This document shows, one piece after another, positions 1-9,067 of a stretch of DNA of 64,000 nt. Numbering within the stretch: the first letter of the stretch is position 1; every line of letters begins with the position of its first letter. This DNA is from Streptomyces sp. B93 (GTDB lineage Bacteria > Actinomycetota > Actinomycetes > Streptomycetales > Streptomycetaceae): the NCBI RefSeq assembly GCF_018070565.1, contig NZ_JAGPXL010000010.1:185567-249566 (forward strand), given 5' to 3'. A model generated the notes under the pieces. It was not told where the DNA came from, made no database searches, and worked only from the letters and a program-made list of their open reading frames with translations. The translations under genes were made by a program, and so were the position numbers.

Positions 1-400
1 TGTAGTCACCGGTCTCCGGCGCCTCGATCTGCCCCGTCCAGCGGGCGGTGGTGTGCTCCGTCCGCCCGGTCAGCTCCTCGAAGGTACTGGTCAGACCGGA
101 GAAGTTGATCTGCGGGTCGAGCAGGGTGCCGCCGAGTTCGGCGAAGTCCCGCGCACCCGGCGCCGACATGCGGAAGTACTCGCCCTTCAGGCCGTTCACC
201 TGGACGGGCCCCTGCTCGGCCGAGAGCGCGGACGCGCCCACGACGGCGGTCTCGGCGGCCGACGCGGCGGGCGTCAGCGCGGTGGTGGGCAGCACCAGGG
301 CTGCGGCGGTCAGCAGGGCCCACGCTCCGGCGCGTGGGCGGCTCGGTCGTCCGGTTCTCGTCGCTGTCGTTCCTGGCCTTGCTGTTCTTGTCCTTCTCAT
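1..400 (-). CDS. Secreted PA14-domain protein, 5' part only
   Basis: The gene starts with ATG at 400 and runs off the left edge, so only about 133 residues are visible. The N-terminus is arginine-rich, followed by a hydrophobic stretch and an Ala-rich cleavage region ending near ASAAE (about residue 50), which looks like a signal peptide. From about residue 70 the sequence matches the start of a PA14 domain: a GLKGEYF motif, LDPQINF, then RWTGQIEAPETGDY at the edge. PA14 domains bind carbohydrate and are common in secreted glycoside hydrolases and adhesins. The catalytic part lies outside the window, so the enzyme type cannot be given. Confidence 0.8.
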   Translation of the reverse strand, partial: MRRTRTARPGTTATRTGRPSRPRAGAWALLTAAALVLPTTALTPAASAAETAVVGASALSAEQGPVQVNGLKGEYFRMSAPGARDFAELGGTLLDPQINFSGLTSTFEELTGRTEHTTARWTGQIEAPETGDY

Positions 401-733
401 GACCCTTCCTCGCGCAGAGGGCTTGGACCGGGACCGGGATCAATCGGCGGACAGCACCGACACGGGTACGGGGGTACGGCTCGTCCAGCGGCTATTCCAA
501 CGTTGGAAACCCGGTGCCAGCGGAATGACAACACGCCCCCCGGCGACTGTCCAGACCTCCTGCACGGCCGAGTTGATCCGCCATCAGCGCGCCACGCCCG
601 GTCTCGGCCCACCCGGGTGACACCCGACGGCGCCGACGGGCGGCTCCCGCGGGCCGCCCCTACCGTGGGACCCGCGGGCTGTCCGCCGCCTCCCGTCGGC
701 GCAGCCGCGCCCGTCCGCGAAGGCGAAGGAACG
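401..733. promoter_or_regulatory. Divergent intergenic region with a 14-bp palindrome
   Basis: This region separates the PA14 gene (minus strand) from the DUF1275 gene (plus strand). At 495-508 it holds the perfect palindrome TTCCAACGTTGGAA with a central CG, the general form of LacI-family operators. It lies about 95 bp upstream of the PA14 start. Apart from this site I see no gene or RNA here. The assignment to LacI is inference from the shape of the site. Confidence 0.45.
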
Positions 734-1390
734 ATGGCCGTCCCAGCACAGCAGACGCCCGCCCCGGGGCCGGGCCCGGCGACGCGACTGCTGCTCACCA
801 CCGCCGCGGGCGGGGTGAACGCCATCGGGTACCTGGCACTCGGCGGGGTCTTCACGAGTGTGATGACCGCGAACCTCGCACTCCTCGGACTGGCCCTCGG
901 CGGCGGCTCGCTCACCGTCGCCCGGCTCGCGGCCGTCGCGATCGCCGCGTACCTGGCGGGCGCGGCCGTGGGCGGCAGGGTGGCCGTGCGGGGGCTGTGG
1001 GCCGCGCTGGCCGTGGAGAGCGTGGCGCTGTGGGCGTCGTGGGTGCTCTGGCTGACGGCCGACGGCACACCGGGCGCGGCACGGCAGGCCGTGCTGCTCG
1101 CCGCCGGGGCCCTGGCCATGGGATGCCAGAGCGGGGGCGTCCAGGCGGCCTCCGGGGGCACCGCGACGACGACCGCCTATCTGACCGGCGCCCTCACCGG
1201 GGTGGTCGTGCACGCGGTGACGGCCGGGCGGCTCCAACGGCGTACCCTCGCGGCGCTCGTGCTGCTGCCGCTGGGCGCGGCGGCGGGCGGCCTGGCGGTG
1301 GAGTACGTACGCCTGGCGGCTCCGGCGCTGCCCGCGCTGCTGGTGACGGGGGCGCTGGGGGTGGCGTGGGCGGGGCGGGGGAAGGGCTGA
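734..1390 (+). CDS. DUF1275 (YoaK-like) integral membrane protein
   Basis: A 218-residue protein from ATG 734, preceded by a GAAGGA ribosome site. An upstream in-frame start near 53 would add a low-complexity, arginine-rich extension and is rejected. About six hydrophobic segments are visible. The first carries the family pattern GGVNAIGYLALGGVFTSVMT, close to the DUF1275 signature in which a Gly-rich helix is followed by F(T/S)..MTGN. The last segment ends about ten residues before the C-terminus. DUF1275 proteins are inner-membrane proteins, often about 220 residues long, with no settled function. It appears to be a single-gene unit. Confidence 0.85.
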   Translation: MAVPAQQTPAPGPGPATRLLLTTAAGGVNAIGYLALGGVFTSVMTANLALLGLALGGGSLTVARLAAVAIAAYLAGAAVGGRVAVRGLWAALAVESVALWASWVLWLTADGTPGAARQAVLLAAGALAMGCQSGGVQAASGGTATTTAYLTGALTGVVVHAVTAGRLQRRTLAALVLLPLGAAAGGLAVEYVRLAAPALPALLVTGALGVAWAGRGKG

Positions 1391-1570
1391 AGGGCCGCCC
1401 TTTGTTCGCGTGCAGCGCTCCGCATGGACGCGCGCTCAAGAAACCGGGACGGCCGCGCATGTTCACCCTCCGGTCCCGTCCATAGGCTCGAACTCCCGGC
1501 GCGCGGACTCCCGTAGCGCTCGCCTCCGCCACCATGCCGCAGGGTTCCCCATGCCCAGTAAGGGTTCTTC

Positions 1571-2272
1571 ATGTCCCGTGCAGACAGCAGCAGGTCCACG
1601 ATCCTCCTCGTCCACGGCGCCTGGCACGGCGCCTGGGCCTGGGAGAAGTTCGTCCCCGAGCTGACGGCGCTCGGCCGGCGGGTGGAGACCGTCGACCTGC
1701 CGAGCGCCTCGGCCGACGAGAACAACACCGCCGGGATGTACGACGACGCGCGCGTCGTCCGCGAGCGGCTCGCCGCCCTCGACGGTCCCGTGACCGTCCT
1801 GGCCCACTCCTACGGCGGCATCCCGGCCACGGAGGCCGTCATCGGCGCGGCCAACGTCTCCCGGCTCATCTACGTCGCCGCCTTCATGCTCGACGCGGGC
1901 GAGTCCATCGACACCCTGAGCGGCGGGCAGATCTCCGGCAGCGGCGCCGTGACCCTGTCCGCGTACGGGCAGTACGAGGACCCCAGGGCCGCCTTCTACC
2001 CGGACGCCGCGCCCGAGGACGCCGACCGTGCCGCCGAGCGGCTGGTCCTCCAGTCGGCGAGGTCGTTCTGCGAACCGCTCACCGAGGCCGCCTGGAAGAC
2101 CGTCCCGGCCAGCTATGTCATCGCCGAGCACGACACCGCGCTGGTCACGGACCTCCAGGTCGGCATGGCCGGCCGGGCGGAGCGCACCTATCGGGTGGCT
2201 TCCGGGCACTCCCCGTTCCTGTCGGTGCCCGCCGAACTGGCCCGGCTGGTCGACGGCGACGCGAAGGAGTGA
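1571..2272 (+). CDS. Alpha/beta hydrolase (EstC-like esterase)
   Basis: A 233-residue cytoplasmic alpha/beta hydrolase starting at ATG 1571 behind an AAGGG ribosome site. The oxyanion-hole motif VHGAWHGAW is near residue 15. The nucleophile elbow is AHSYGG (catalytic Ser near residue 80). The acid is probably the Asp in IAEHDTAL and the base the His in SGHSPFL near the C-terminus. The VHGAWHGAW and SYGG pattern is typical of the EstC, methylesterase and hydroxynitrile-lyase-like group. The substrate cannot be told from sequence. It stands alone between the DUF1275 gene and the kdp operon. Confidence 0.85.
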   Translation: MSRADSSRSTILLVHGAWHGAWAWEKFVPELTALGRRVETVDLPSASADENNTAGMYDDARVVRERLAALDGPVTVLAHSYGGIPATEAVIGAANVSRLIYVAAFMLDAGESIDTLSGGQISGSGAVTLSAYGQYEDPRAAFYPDAAPEDADRAAERLVLQSARSFCEPLTEAAWKTVPASYVIAEHDTALVTDLQVGMAGRAERTYRVASGHSPFLSVPAELARLVDGDAKE

Positions 2273-2303
2273 GGGCCCGGCGGGACGGGCGGCGCGGGGC
2301 GCG

Positions 2304-2356
2304 CCGTCAGGGGTGCGTCAAGGCCGGATGAGCCGCCGTAAGGGGACCGCTAAGGG
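2304..2356 (+). promoter_or_regulatory. Direct repeats upstream of kdp, candidate KdpE site
   Basis: Four related 9-mers lie on one strand: CCGTCAGGG at 2304, GCGTCAAGG at 2315, CCGTAAGGG at 2336 and CGCTAAGGG at 2348. The spacings are 11, 21 and 12 bp, close to multiples of one helical turn. Direct repeats with an 11-bp period are typical binding sites for OmpR/PhoB-family response regulators, the family of KdpE. They lie 70-125 bp upstream of the first kdp micro-ORF. Function as the kdp operator is inference. No kdpDE genes are seen in this window. Confidence 0.4.
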
Positions 2357-2428
2357 CGTGGGAAGGCGGTCGGACGGCGGGTTCCCTGGACTGGTCCGAT
2401 CCGTTCTCGAACCTTCAGGGAGCTTGCG

Positions 2429-2512
2429 ATGGCCGACGTGGCCTTCGTTGTCGCCACCGTCGCGGTGTTCGCGCTGGTGGCCCTCATCGCCCGAGGGGTG
2501 AGCCGGCTGTGA
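2429..2512 (+). CDS. 27-residue single-pass membrane micro-ORF before kdpF
   Basis: ATG 2429 opens a 27-codon frame encoding [11 protein letters not shown] followed by more hydrophobic residues and a basic end (RGVSRL). It is one predicted membrane helix of about 18 residues. Its TGA overlaps the GTG start of kdpF by four bases (GTGA), suggesting translational coupling. An AGGGAG ribosome site lies just upstream. It is not KdpF, which follows, but has the same size and form, so it could be an extra small Kdp subunit, a paralogue or a leader peptide. Supported by position, overlap and composition only. Confidence 0.6.
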   Translation: MADVAFVVATVAVFALVALIARGVSRL

Positions 2513-2598
2513 GCGGCGAGTACGTCGCCGGGCTCGTGGTGGCCGTCGCCCTGCTGGGCTACCTCGTGGCCGCCCTCGTCTTCCCCGAGAGGTTCTGA
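2509..2598 (+). CDS. kdpF: KdpF, small subunit of the potassium pump
   Basis: A 29-residue hydrophobic peptide starting at GTG 2509 and ending in LVFPERF, the usual end of actinobacterial KdpF. KdpF is a single membrane helix that stabilises the KdpABC complex in the inner membrane. It overlaps the preceding micro-ORF by four bases and stops eight bases before kdpA, so all are likely translated from one message. The length matches the family (about 29 residues). Confidence 0.88.
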   Translation: MSGEYVAGLVVAVALLGYLVAALVFPERF

Positions 2599-2606
2599 GC
2601 CCCGAG

Positions 2607-4271
2607 ATGAGCCCCGTCCTTGCTGATGTGCTCCTCGTGACCGCGCTGATCGGCGCGCTCGCCCTGGCGCACCGTCCCTTCGGCGACTACATGGCCGCCG
2701 TCTTCTCCTCCCGGAGACATCTGCGGGTGGAGAAGTGGATCTACCGCTGTGTCGGCGCCGACCCGGACACGGAGATGCGCTGGCCCGCCTATCTGCGGGC
2801 GGTGCTGGCCTTCTCCGCGGTCGGCGTGCTGTTCCTGTACCTGCTGACGCGGGTGCAGGACAGGCTGCCGCTCTCCCTCGGGTTCGCGCCCATCACCCCC
2901 GACCAGGCGTTCAACACGGCCGCGTCGTTCGTGTCCAACACCAACTGGCAGTCGTACTCGGGTGAGTCGGCGATGAGCCATGTCACCCAGACCATGGGCC
3001 TGGCCGTGCAGAACTTCGTCTCCGCGGCCGTCGGTATCGCCGTCGCGGTGGCGCTCGTCCGCGGCTTCGCCCGCTCCCGCACCGGGGAGCTGGGGAACTT
3101 CTGGGCCGACCTGGTGCGTGGCGTCGTACGCGTCCTCATCCCGGTCTCGGTCGTCGCCGCCCTGGTCCTGATCGCCTGCGGCGCCGTCCAGAACTTCGGC
3201 GACATCCACACGGTCACCACGCTGACCGGAGACAAGCAGGCGATCAGCCCCGGCGCGGTGGCCTCGCAGGAGGCCATCAAGGACCTGGGCACGAACGGGG
3301 GCGGCTACTTCAACGCCAACTCCTCCCATCCGTTCGAGAACCCGAACGGCTTCACCAACTGGCTGGAGATCTTCCTGCTGCTGGTGATCCCCTTCTCGCT
3401 GCCGCGCACCTTCGGGAAGATGGTCGGCTCGGTGCGGCAGGGCTGTGCGATCGTCGGCGCGATGGCGGCCATCTGGTTCCTCGGCGTGATCGCCGTGACC
3501 TGGATCGAGTACGCCCACCCCGGTACCGCCTCGCAGCTGGCGGGCGGCGCGATGGAGGGCAAGGAGCAGCGCTTCGGCGAGGGCCCGTCCTCGCTGTTCG
3601 CGGTGTCGACGACGATGACCTCGACCGGGTCGGTGAACTCCTTCCACGACTCCTACAGCGGTCTGTCGGGCGGTGTGCTGCTGCTGGGCATGATGCTCGG
3701 CGAGATCGCGCCCGGCGGGGTCGGCTCCGGTCTCTACGGCATGCTCGTCATGGCGGTCATCGCGGTGTTCCTCGCCGGTCTGATGGTCGGCCGCACCCCG
3801 GAGTACCTGGGCAAGAAGATCGGCGGCCGTGAGATCAAGCTGGCCGCCTGCTCCATCCTCGTCACCCCGGCGCTGGTCCTGGTCGGCACCGCGCTGGCGA
3901 TGGCGCTGGGCAGGGGCGAGCCGTCGATGACCAACGCCGACGCGCACGGCTTCTCCGAGGTGCTCTACGCCTACACCTCGGCCGGCAACAACAACGGCTC
4001 GGCGTTCGCCGGGTTCGGTGCGGACACCGAGTACCACAACACCATGCTCGGGCTGTGCATGCTGCTGGGCCGCTTCCTGCCGATGGTGTTCGTCCTGGCA
4101 CTGGCCGGTTCGCTCGCCGGGCAGCAGCCGGTCCCCGCGACCGCGGGCACCCTGCGCACCGAGAAACCGCTGTTCACCGGTCTGCTGGTCGGGGCGATCC
4201 TGATCATCACCGGTCTGACGTTCTTCCCGGCGCTCGCGCTGGGCCCGCTCGCCGAGGGGCTGGCGGCATGA
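2607..4271 (+). CDS. kdpA: KdpA, potassium-binding and translocating subunit
   Basis: A 554-residue polytopic membrane protein of normal KdpA length. It carries the selectivity-loop signatures expected of the superfamily of K transporters, including [16 protein letters not shown] near residue 100, [18 protein letters not shown] near residue 230 and [14 protein letters not shown] near residue 455. KdpA binds K+ from outside and forms the conducting path in the high-affinity Kdp complex. Its stop overlaps the kdpB start (ATGA), implying coupled translation. Transcription is probably induced by low K+. Confidence 0.97.
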   Translation: MSPVLADVLLVTALIGALALAHRPFGDYMAAVFSSRRHLRVEKWIYRCVGADPDTEMRWPAYLRAVLAFSAVGVLFLYLLTRVQDRLPLSLGFAPITPDQAFNTAASFVSNTNWQSYSGESAMSHVTQTMGLAVQNFVSAAVGIAVAVALVRGFARSRTGELGNFWADLVRGVVRVLIPVSVVAALVLIACGAVQNFGDIHTVTTLTGDKQAISPGAVASQEAIKDLGTNGGGYFNANSSHPFENPNGFTNWLEIFLLLVIPFSLPRTFGKMVGSVRQGCAIVGAMAAIWFLGVIAVTWIEYAHPGTASQLAGGAMEGKEQRFGEGPSSLFAVSTTMTSTGSVNSFHDSYSGLSGGVLLLGMMLGEIAPGGVGSGLYGMLVMAVIAVFLAGLMVGRTPEYLGKKIGGREIKLAACSILVTPALVLVGTALAMALGRGEPSMTNADAHGFSEVLYAYTSAGNNNGSAFAGFGADTEYHNTMLGLCMLLGRFLPMVFVLALAGSLAGQQPVPATAGTLRTEKPLFTGLLVGAILIITGLTFFPALALGPLAEGLAA

Positions 4272-6385
4272 CCCCTCACACGAAGAAGCACGAGGACTCG
4301 ATGTCCACTCCCGCTCTCGCGCCCCACCAGGAGGCACCGACCGGGCACAAGGCGCACGAGGGCCGGGTCGGCGCGGGCCTGTTCGACCCGAAGCAGCTGG
4401 TCAGGTCGTTGCCGGACGCGCTGCGCAAGCTCGACCCACGGGTCATGGTCAAGTCGCCGGTGATGTTCGTGGTGTGGGTCGGGTCCGTCCTGACCACCGT
4501 CTTCGCCGTCACCGACCCCGGCGACCGGTTCGGCTGGACCATCGCCGTCTGGCTGTGGCTGACGGTGGTCTTCGCCAACCTCGCGGAGGCGGTCGCCGAG
4601 GGCCGTGGCAAGGCGCAGGCCGACACCCTGCGCAGGGCCAGGACCGACACGGTGGCCCGCAGGGCCGACGGGACCGTGGTCCCCGGCACCGAGCTGAAGG
4701 TCGGCGACCTGGTCGTCTGCGAGGCGGGCGACATCATCCCCGGCGACGGGGACGTGGTCGAGGGCGTCGCCTCCGTCGACGAGTCGGCGATCACCGGCGA
4801 GTCGGCCCCGGTCATCCGGGAGTCCGGCGGCGACCGGTCCGCGGTGACGGGCGGTACGAAGGTGCTGTCCGACCGGGTCGTCGTCCGGATCACCACCAGG
4901 CCGGGCGAGACGTTCATCGACCGCATGATCGGCCTGGTCGAGGGCGCGGCGCGGCAGCGGACGCCGAACGAGATCGCGCTGAACATCCTGCTCGCCTCGC
5001 TGACGGTCGTCTTCCTGCTGGCGGTGGCGACGCTGCCGCCGTTCGCCCACTACGCGGGCACCGAGCTGACGATGATCGTGCTGGTGGCGCTGCTGGTCTG
5101 TCTGATCCCGACCACGATCGGCGCGCTGCTGTCCGCGATCGGCATCGCGGGCATGGACCGGCTGGTGCAGCGCAACGTCCTGGCGATGTCCGGGCGCGCC
5201 GTCGAGGCGGCCGGTGACGTCTCCACGCTGCTGCTGGACAAGACCGGCACCATCACCCTGGGCAACCGGCGGGCCGCCGAGTTCGTCCCCGTGCGCGGCA
5301 CCACCGAGGCCGAGGTCGCGGACGCCGCGCAGCTCTCCTCACTGGCGGACGAGACCCCGGAGGGCCGGTCCGTCGTCGTCCTGGCCAAGGAGGCGTACGG
5401 GCTGCGGGAGCGGCACCAGGGGGAGCTGGACCACGCCGAGTGGATCACCTTCACCGCGCAGACCCGGATGTCGGGTGTGGACGTGGACGGGCGCAGGGTC
5501 CGCAAGGGCGCGGCCGGTTCGGTCGTCGCATGGGTACGTGAGCAGCGCGGCGAGGTCGCCCCGGACGCGCACCGGATCGCCGACCGGATCTCCGAGGCGG
5601 GCGGCACCCCGCTGCTGGTCGCCGTCCAGGACGGCCGCGGCGCCCGGATCCTCGGGGTCGTCCACCTCAAGGACGTCGTCAAGGACGGCATGCGCGAACG
5701 GTTCGGGGAACTGCGCCGCATGGGCATCCGGACGATCATGATCACGGGGGACAACCCGCTCACCGCCAAGGCGATCGCGGACGAGGCCGGGGTCGACGAC
5801 TTCCTCGCGGAGGCCACCCCCGAGGACAAGATGGCGCTGATCAAACGGGAGCAGGCGGGCGGCAAGCTGGTCGCCATGACCGGCGACGGCACCAACGACG
5901 CCCCGGCCCTCGCCCAGGCGGACGTCGGCGTCGCGATGAACACCGGCACCTCGGCCGCGAAAGAGGCCGGGAACATGGTCGACCTCGACTCCGACCCGAC
6001 CAAGCTGATCGAGATCGTCGAGATCGGCAAGCAACTCCTCATCACCCGGGGCGCGTTGACGACGTTCTCCATCGCCAACGACGTCGCGAAGTATTTCGCG
6101 ATCATCCCGGCGCTGTTCGCCGCCGCCTACCCGTCGCTGGACCGGCTCAACATCATGCAGCTGTCCTCGCCGCAGTCCGCGATCCTCTCGGCCGTCGTCT
6201 TCAACGCGCTGATCATCGTCGCGCTGGTCCCGCTGTCCCTGAAGGGCGTGCGCTACCGGCCCGGCGGCGCCGACCAGATGCTGCGCCGCAACCTCACCGT
6301 CTACGGACTGGGCGGGCTGATCGCCCCGTTCCTCGGCATCAAGACCATCGACCTGCTGCTCTCCCTCGTTCCCGGAATCGGCTGA
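4268..6385 (+). CDS. kdpB: KdpB, P-type ATPase subunit
   Basis: A 705-residue P-type ATPase, the energising subunit of KdpFABC. The start at ATG 4268 overlaps the kdpA stop; an ATG at 4301 is also possible and would remove 11 residues. The phosphorylation motif DKTGT begins at Asp324. An actuator motif TGES lies near residue 176, and the hinge motif GDGTND is near residue 540. Several membrane helices flank the catalytic loops. KdpB hydrolyses ATP to drive K+ uptake by KdpA. It is complete, with no missing key residue. Confidence 0.97.
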   Translation: MTPHTKKHEDSMSTPALAPHQEAPTGHKAHEGRVGAGLFDPKQLVRSLPDALRKLDPRVMVKSPVMFVVWVGSVLTTVFAVTDPGDRFGWTIAVWLWLTVVFANLAEAVAEGRGKAQADTLRRARTDTVARRADGTVVPGTELKVGDLVVCEAGDIIPGDGDVVEGVASVDESAITGESAPVIRESGGDRSAVTGGTKVLSDRVVVRITTRPGETFIDRMIGLVEGAARQRTPNEIALNILLASLTVVFLLAVATLPPFAHYAGTELTMIVLVALLVCLIPTTIGALLSAIGIAGMDRLVQRNVLAMSGRAVEAAGDVSTLLLDKTGTITLGNRRAAEFVPVRGTTEAEVADAAQLSSLADETPEGRSVVVLAKEAYGLRERHQGELDHAEWITFTAQTRMSGVDVDGRRVRKGAAGSVVAWVREQRGEVAPDAHRIADRISEAGGTPLLVAVQDGRGARILGVVHLKDVVKDGMRERFGELRRMGIRTIMITGDNPLTAKAIADEAGVDDFLAEATPEDKMALIKREQAGGKLVAMTGDGTNDAPALAQADVGVAMNTGTSAAKEAGNMVDLDSDPTKLIEIVEIGKQLLITRGALTTFSIANDVAKYFAIIPALFAAAYPSLDRLNIMQLSSPQSAILSAVVFNALIIVALVPLSLKGVRYRPGGADQMLRRNLTVYGLGGLIAPFLGIKTIDLLLSLVPGIG

Positions 6386-6390
6386 TCGGC

Positions 6391-7008
6391 ATGAACACCT
6401 CTCTCGCCACCACCGGCCGCATGGCCTGGGCCGCACTGCGCATGCTGCTCGTCCTGACCGTCGTGACCGGCGTCCTCTACCCGCTCGCCGTGACCGGCGT
6501 CGGCCAGGCCCTCTTCCGTGACCAGGCCAATGGCTCGGTCGTCAAGGCCGACGGCAGGGAAGTCGGCTCGAAGCTGATCGGGCAGAGCTGGTACCTGCCC
6601 GGGACCGACCAGCCGGACCCGAAGTGGTTCCAGGGACGGCCCTCCAACAGCGGCTACGACCCCCTGTCCACCGGCTCCGGCCAGCTCGGCGCCAGCGACC
6701 CCACCCTCGTCGAGGACGTCCGGGCGGCGCTGAAGCAGGTCGCCGCCTTCAACGGCGTACCGGAGTCCGAGGTGCCCAAGGACGCCGTCACCGGCTCCGC
6801 CTCCGCCATCGACCCGCACATCTCGCCGCAGTATGCGGACATCCAGGTCAAGCGGGTCGCCGAGGCCAACAACCTGAGCGTCGCCCAGGTCCGGAAGCTG
6901 GTCGACGACCACACCGACGGCCGCACCCTCGGCTTCATGGGCGAACCGCACGTCAACGTCCTCGAACTCAACATCGCGGTGAGGGGCCTCGCGGCGACAT
7001 CGCGGTGA
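6391..7008 (+). CDS. kdpC: KdpC, potassium pump accessory subunit
   Basis: A 205-residue protein with one N-terminal membrane helix (about residues 15-35) and the family motifs GSxLIGQ (here GSKLIGQSW), FQGRPSNSGYDP and SGASAIDPHISP-like (here GSASAIDPHISPQYA). KdpC is thought to raise the ATP affinity of KdpB. The start is six bases after kdpB. The last residues are encoded by a 26-bp sequence that is then repeated twice more, and the TGA falls inside the second copy. The C-terminus (RGLAATSR) may therefore have been changed by the repeat. Confidence 0.95.
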   Translation: MNTSLATTGRMAWAALRMLLVLTVVTGVLYPLAVTGVGQALFRDQANGSVVKADGREVGSKLIGQSWYLPGTDQPDPKWFQGRPSNSGYDPLSTGSGQLGASDPTLVEDVRAALKQVAAFNGVPESEVPKDAVTGSASAIDPHISPQYADIQVKRVAEANNLSVAQVRKLVDDHTDGRTLGFMGEPHVNVLELNIAVRGLAATSR

Positions 7009-7050
7009 GGGGCCTCGCGGCGACATCGCGGTGAGGGGCCTCGCGGCGAC
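6973..7050 (+). repeat. 26-bp unit repeated three times at the kdpC end
   Basis: Three perfect, head-to-tail copies of a 26-bp unit (ATCGCGGTGAGGGG at its start) occupy 6973-6998, 6999-7024 and 7025-7050. The first copy and part of the second are coding, and the kdpC stop lies in the second. As 26 is not a multiple of three, each copy shifts the frame. This looks like a recent slippage or unequal-exchange event, or an assembly feature. CGCG segments in the unit could form small RNA hairpins. Confidence 0.95.
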
Positions 7051-7153
7051 ACGCTGACGCCCCCGCCAGGCGCCCAGTGGACCACCCCACCGGGTGCCGA
7101 GCGCGTTGTGGGCGGCCCGCCTAGCATGGACGGAGCGATCGAGGAGGGCCCCC

Positions 7154-7591
7154 ATGACCGCACCTGACGACACCACCGGGCAGGACGCGGACAGGACGGC
7201 CCCGCCGACGGACGTGAGCGCCGCACGCGCCTCCGTCACCCTGCTGGAACGCATGGCCGACAAGCTCGGCGCACGGGCCTCGGTGACCGCCGTCTTCGGT
7301 GAGCCGGTGACCCGGGGGAACGTCACGGTCATCCCGGTCGCCGAGGTCGCCTTCGGCTTCGGCGGCGGCACCGGACGCGAAACCGGCACCGCCAGGTCCG
7401 GCGACGGCGGGGGAGGCGGCGGGGGAGCCGGGGCCCGGCCCCGAGGCTTCATCGAGATCACGGACGACACGGCCACGTACAAGCCCATCCGGGACCCGTG
7501 GGTGGACGTCGTCGCCCCCCTCGCCACTCTCCTGACGGGCATCCTGGTCCCGCGGCTGGTTCGCCGCCTCTCCAGGTCCCGCTCCCACTGA
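7154..7591 (+). CDS. GerW/YtfJ-family sporulation protein
   Basis: A 145-residue protein from ATG 7154 behind GAGGAGGG. The central part LGARASVTAVFGEPV followed by GNVTVIPVAEVAFGFG is the signature of the spore YtfJ/GerW family. It is followed by a glycine-rich linker and a C-terminal hydrophobic segment that begins near WVDVVAPLATLLTG. In Bacillus, YtfJ is found in spores. Streptomyces has several such proteins, generally of unknown action. It is probably a single-gene unit. Confidence 0.85.
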   Translation: MTAPDDTTGQDADRTAPPTDVSAARASVTLLERMADKLGARASVTAVFGEPVTRGNVTVIPVAEVAFGFGGGTGRETGTARSGDGGGGGGGAGARPRGFIEITDDTATYKPIRDPWVDVVAPLATLLTGILVPRLVRRLSRSRSH

Positions 7592-7680
7592 GCGAACTTC
7601 CCCCACCGCGCCCCGGCGCCCCGCGCCGTCGGCGGGACTCCCTGCCGCCGACTTTGCCGACGAGCCCTGGGTCACCACCA

Positions 7681-7709
7681 TTGCCGACGGCTACGCACGT
7701 CGCTATGTT
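7681..7709 (+). promoter_or_regulatory. Candidate housekeeping promoter for lcp
   Basis: TTGCCG at 7681-7686 and TATGTT at 7704-7709 are separated by 17 bp. This is a reasonable -35/-10 pair for the main sigma factor of Streptomyces. It lies about 110 bp upstream of the lcp start, in the longest AT-richer stretch of this intergenic region. Predicted only from the match and spacing. Confidence 0.35.
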
Positions 7710-7820
7710 AATCGGAAATCACATCCGCGCGACGCGGAGCGGCACGTCATCGTCGTACAACTGGCAAGTCTGCAAGGGCACCTGGAACCGTCTGGCTGAA
7801 TCAGGGAAGCAGGTAAGTCA

Positions 7821-9014
7821 ATGGAGAACCTCAGCAGGCGAAAGGCTCTGTCACTCGGTGTGGCGCTCGGCCTCGTGGGCGTCACGAGCCCGGCATGGGC
7901 GTCGGCGAACGCCGTGCCCGGAGCCGCCGCCGGGACCGGTCCGGAGTGGATCTGGGACGACGCGGCGGATCCGCTGATGGCCTCGATGCTCGACAACGGA
8001 CACGTCCCGGCGATCAACAAGGCGTGGGCGTCCTGGGTGAACAACAACGACCCGCTGCCCAGCGGCCTGCCGACCGAGTTCGCCGCGTACCTGCGGCAGG
8101 TCAACCGACTGCCCTCCTGGGCGGACCAGGCCAAACTGGACCGTGCCGCCGACTTCAACCGGCGCCGGGACACCTACCTCTTCATGCTGTACGGCCTCGG
8201 CAGCGGCATCATGAGCACCGTCATCCCGCGCGAGGCCAAGAGCGTCTACTGGTCCGCGGGCGGCGCCGACATGCAGGACCGCGCGGCCAAGACCTTCACG
8301 TTCGGCTACGACCTGTCCGAGCTGGGCGCCTTCGAGCCGACGGGGCAGTTCGTCGTCACCGCCAACAAGACGCGCGTGGTGCACGCCGCCGTACGCCATC
8401 TGCTGCCGCAGTCGCCGCACTGGCGGGCCGTCGCCGACGAGACCATCCCGATCAGCGCCGCCGACATCCTGGTCACCTTCCACAGCCTGGGCACCTATGT
8501 GCACCGCAAGCTGCTCGACTGGAAGATCCCCTACCCCGCCGCCGACCAGGAGGCGTTCCTGCACTCGTGGCAGGTCGCCGTCCACCTGCTCGGTGTGCCG
8601 TACGAGCACATCCCCAGGACCTGGGCGGAGGCCGAGGCGCAGTCGGCACGGGTGCTCACCCCGATCCTCACCCCGTCCACCGAGGGCATCGCGCTGGCCG
8701 AGGACCTGCTCGGCCTGACCGCGCAGATCGACCTCGGCGTCACCCGCGGGTTCCTCAACGAGTTCGTGCGCTACGTCCTCAGCAACGAGGTCGGCGACTG
8801 GCTGGGCCTGAAGCGCGACTACGCGGCGGCGGCCCTGGTCCGTACGGCATGGCCCGCGTTCATCCTCTTCCGCGAGGGGCTGTCGCCCGTCATGCCCGGC
8901 ACCTTCTACATGTTCGACCAGTTCGTGCGGGCGCTGGCCATGCTCTTCCTCAACAAGGGCTCCTCCGGTACGACCACCCCCATCACGATCCCCACCGGCA
9001 ACAGGCCCGCCTGA
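7821..9014 (+). CDS. lcp: Latex-clearing protein, Tat-exported rubber oxygenase
   Basis: A 397-residue protein beginning MENLSRRKAL, a twin-arginine signal peptide, with a hydrophobic core and AWASA cleavage region. It belongs to the DUF2236/MpaB heme oxygenase superfamily. The residues known to matter in Lcp of Streptomyces sp. K30 (E148, R164, K167, T168 and heme ligand H198) are all present with a constant offset of ten, at E138, R154, K157, T158 and H188. A Thr at 219 may match T230. Lcp cleaves cis-1,4-polyisoprene outside the cell into oligo-isoprenoids with aldehyde and keto ends. A convergent double-TetR gene follows. Confidence 0.85.
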   Translation: MENLSRRKALSLGVALGLVGVTSPAWASANAVPGAAAGTGPEWIWDDAADPLMASMLDNGHVPAINKAWASWVNNNDPLPSGLPTEFAAYLRQVNRLPSWADQAKLDRAADFNRRRDTYLFMLYGLGSGIMSTVIPREAKSVYWSAGGADMQDRAAKTFTFGYDLSELGAFEPTGQFVVTANKTRVVHAAVRHLLPQSPHWRAVADETIPISAADILVTFHSLGTYVHRKLLDWKIPYPAADQEAFLHSWQVAVHLLGVPYEHIPRTWAEAEAQSARVLTPILTPSTEGIALAEDLLGLTAQIDLGVTRGFLNEFVRYVLSNEVGDWLGLKRDYAAAALVRTAWPAFILFREGLSPVMPGTFYMFDQFVRALAMLFLNKGSSGTTTPITIPTGNRPA

Positions 9015-9037
9015 GCCGCCGATCCCCTCCCTCCCCC

Positions 9038-9066
9038 GCCCGCCCCCGCAGCCGTAGGGGGCGGGC
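9038..9066. terminator. Bidirectional terminator between lcp and the tetR gene
   Basis: A perfect 10-bp inverted repeat, GCCCGCCCCC at 9038-9047 and GGGGGCGGGC at 9057-9066, surrounds a 9-nt loop. It lies between two convergent stop codons (9012-9014 and 9068-9070). There is no T-tract, as is usual for actinobacterial terminators. Confidence 0.8.
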
Positions 9067-9067
9067 C

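Noticed and set aside
2559..4337. Long open frame (592 codons) on the minus strand opposite kdpA
   Set aside because: It is a shadow of kdpA caused by high GC at third positions; its translation is low-complexity Arg/Gly/His and matches nothing.
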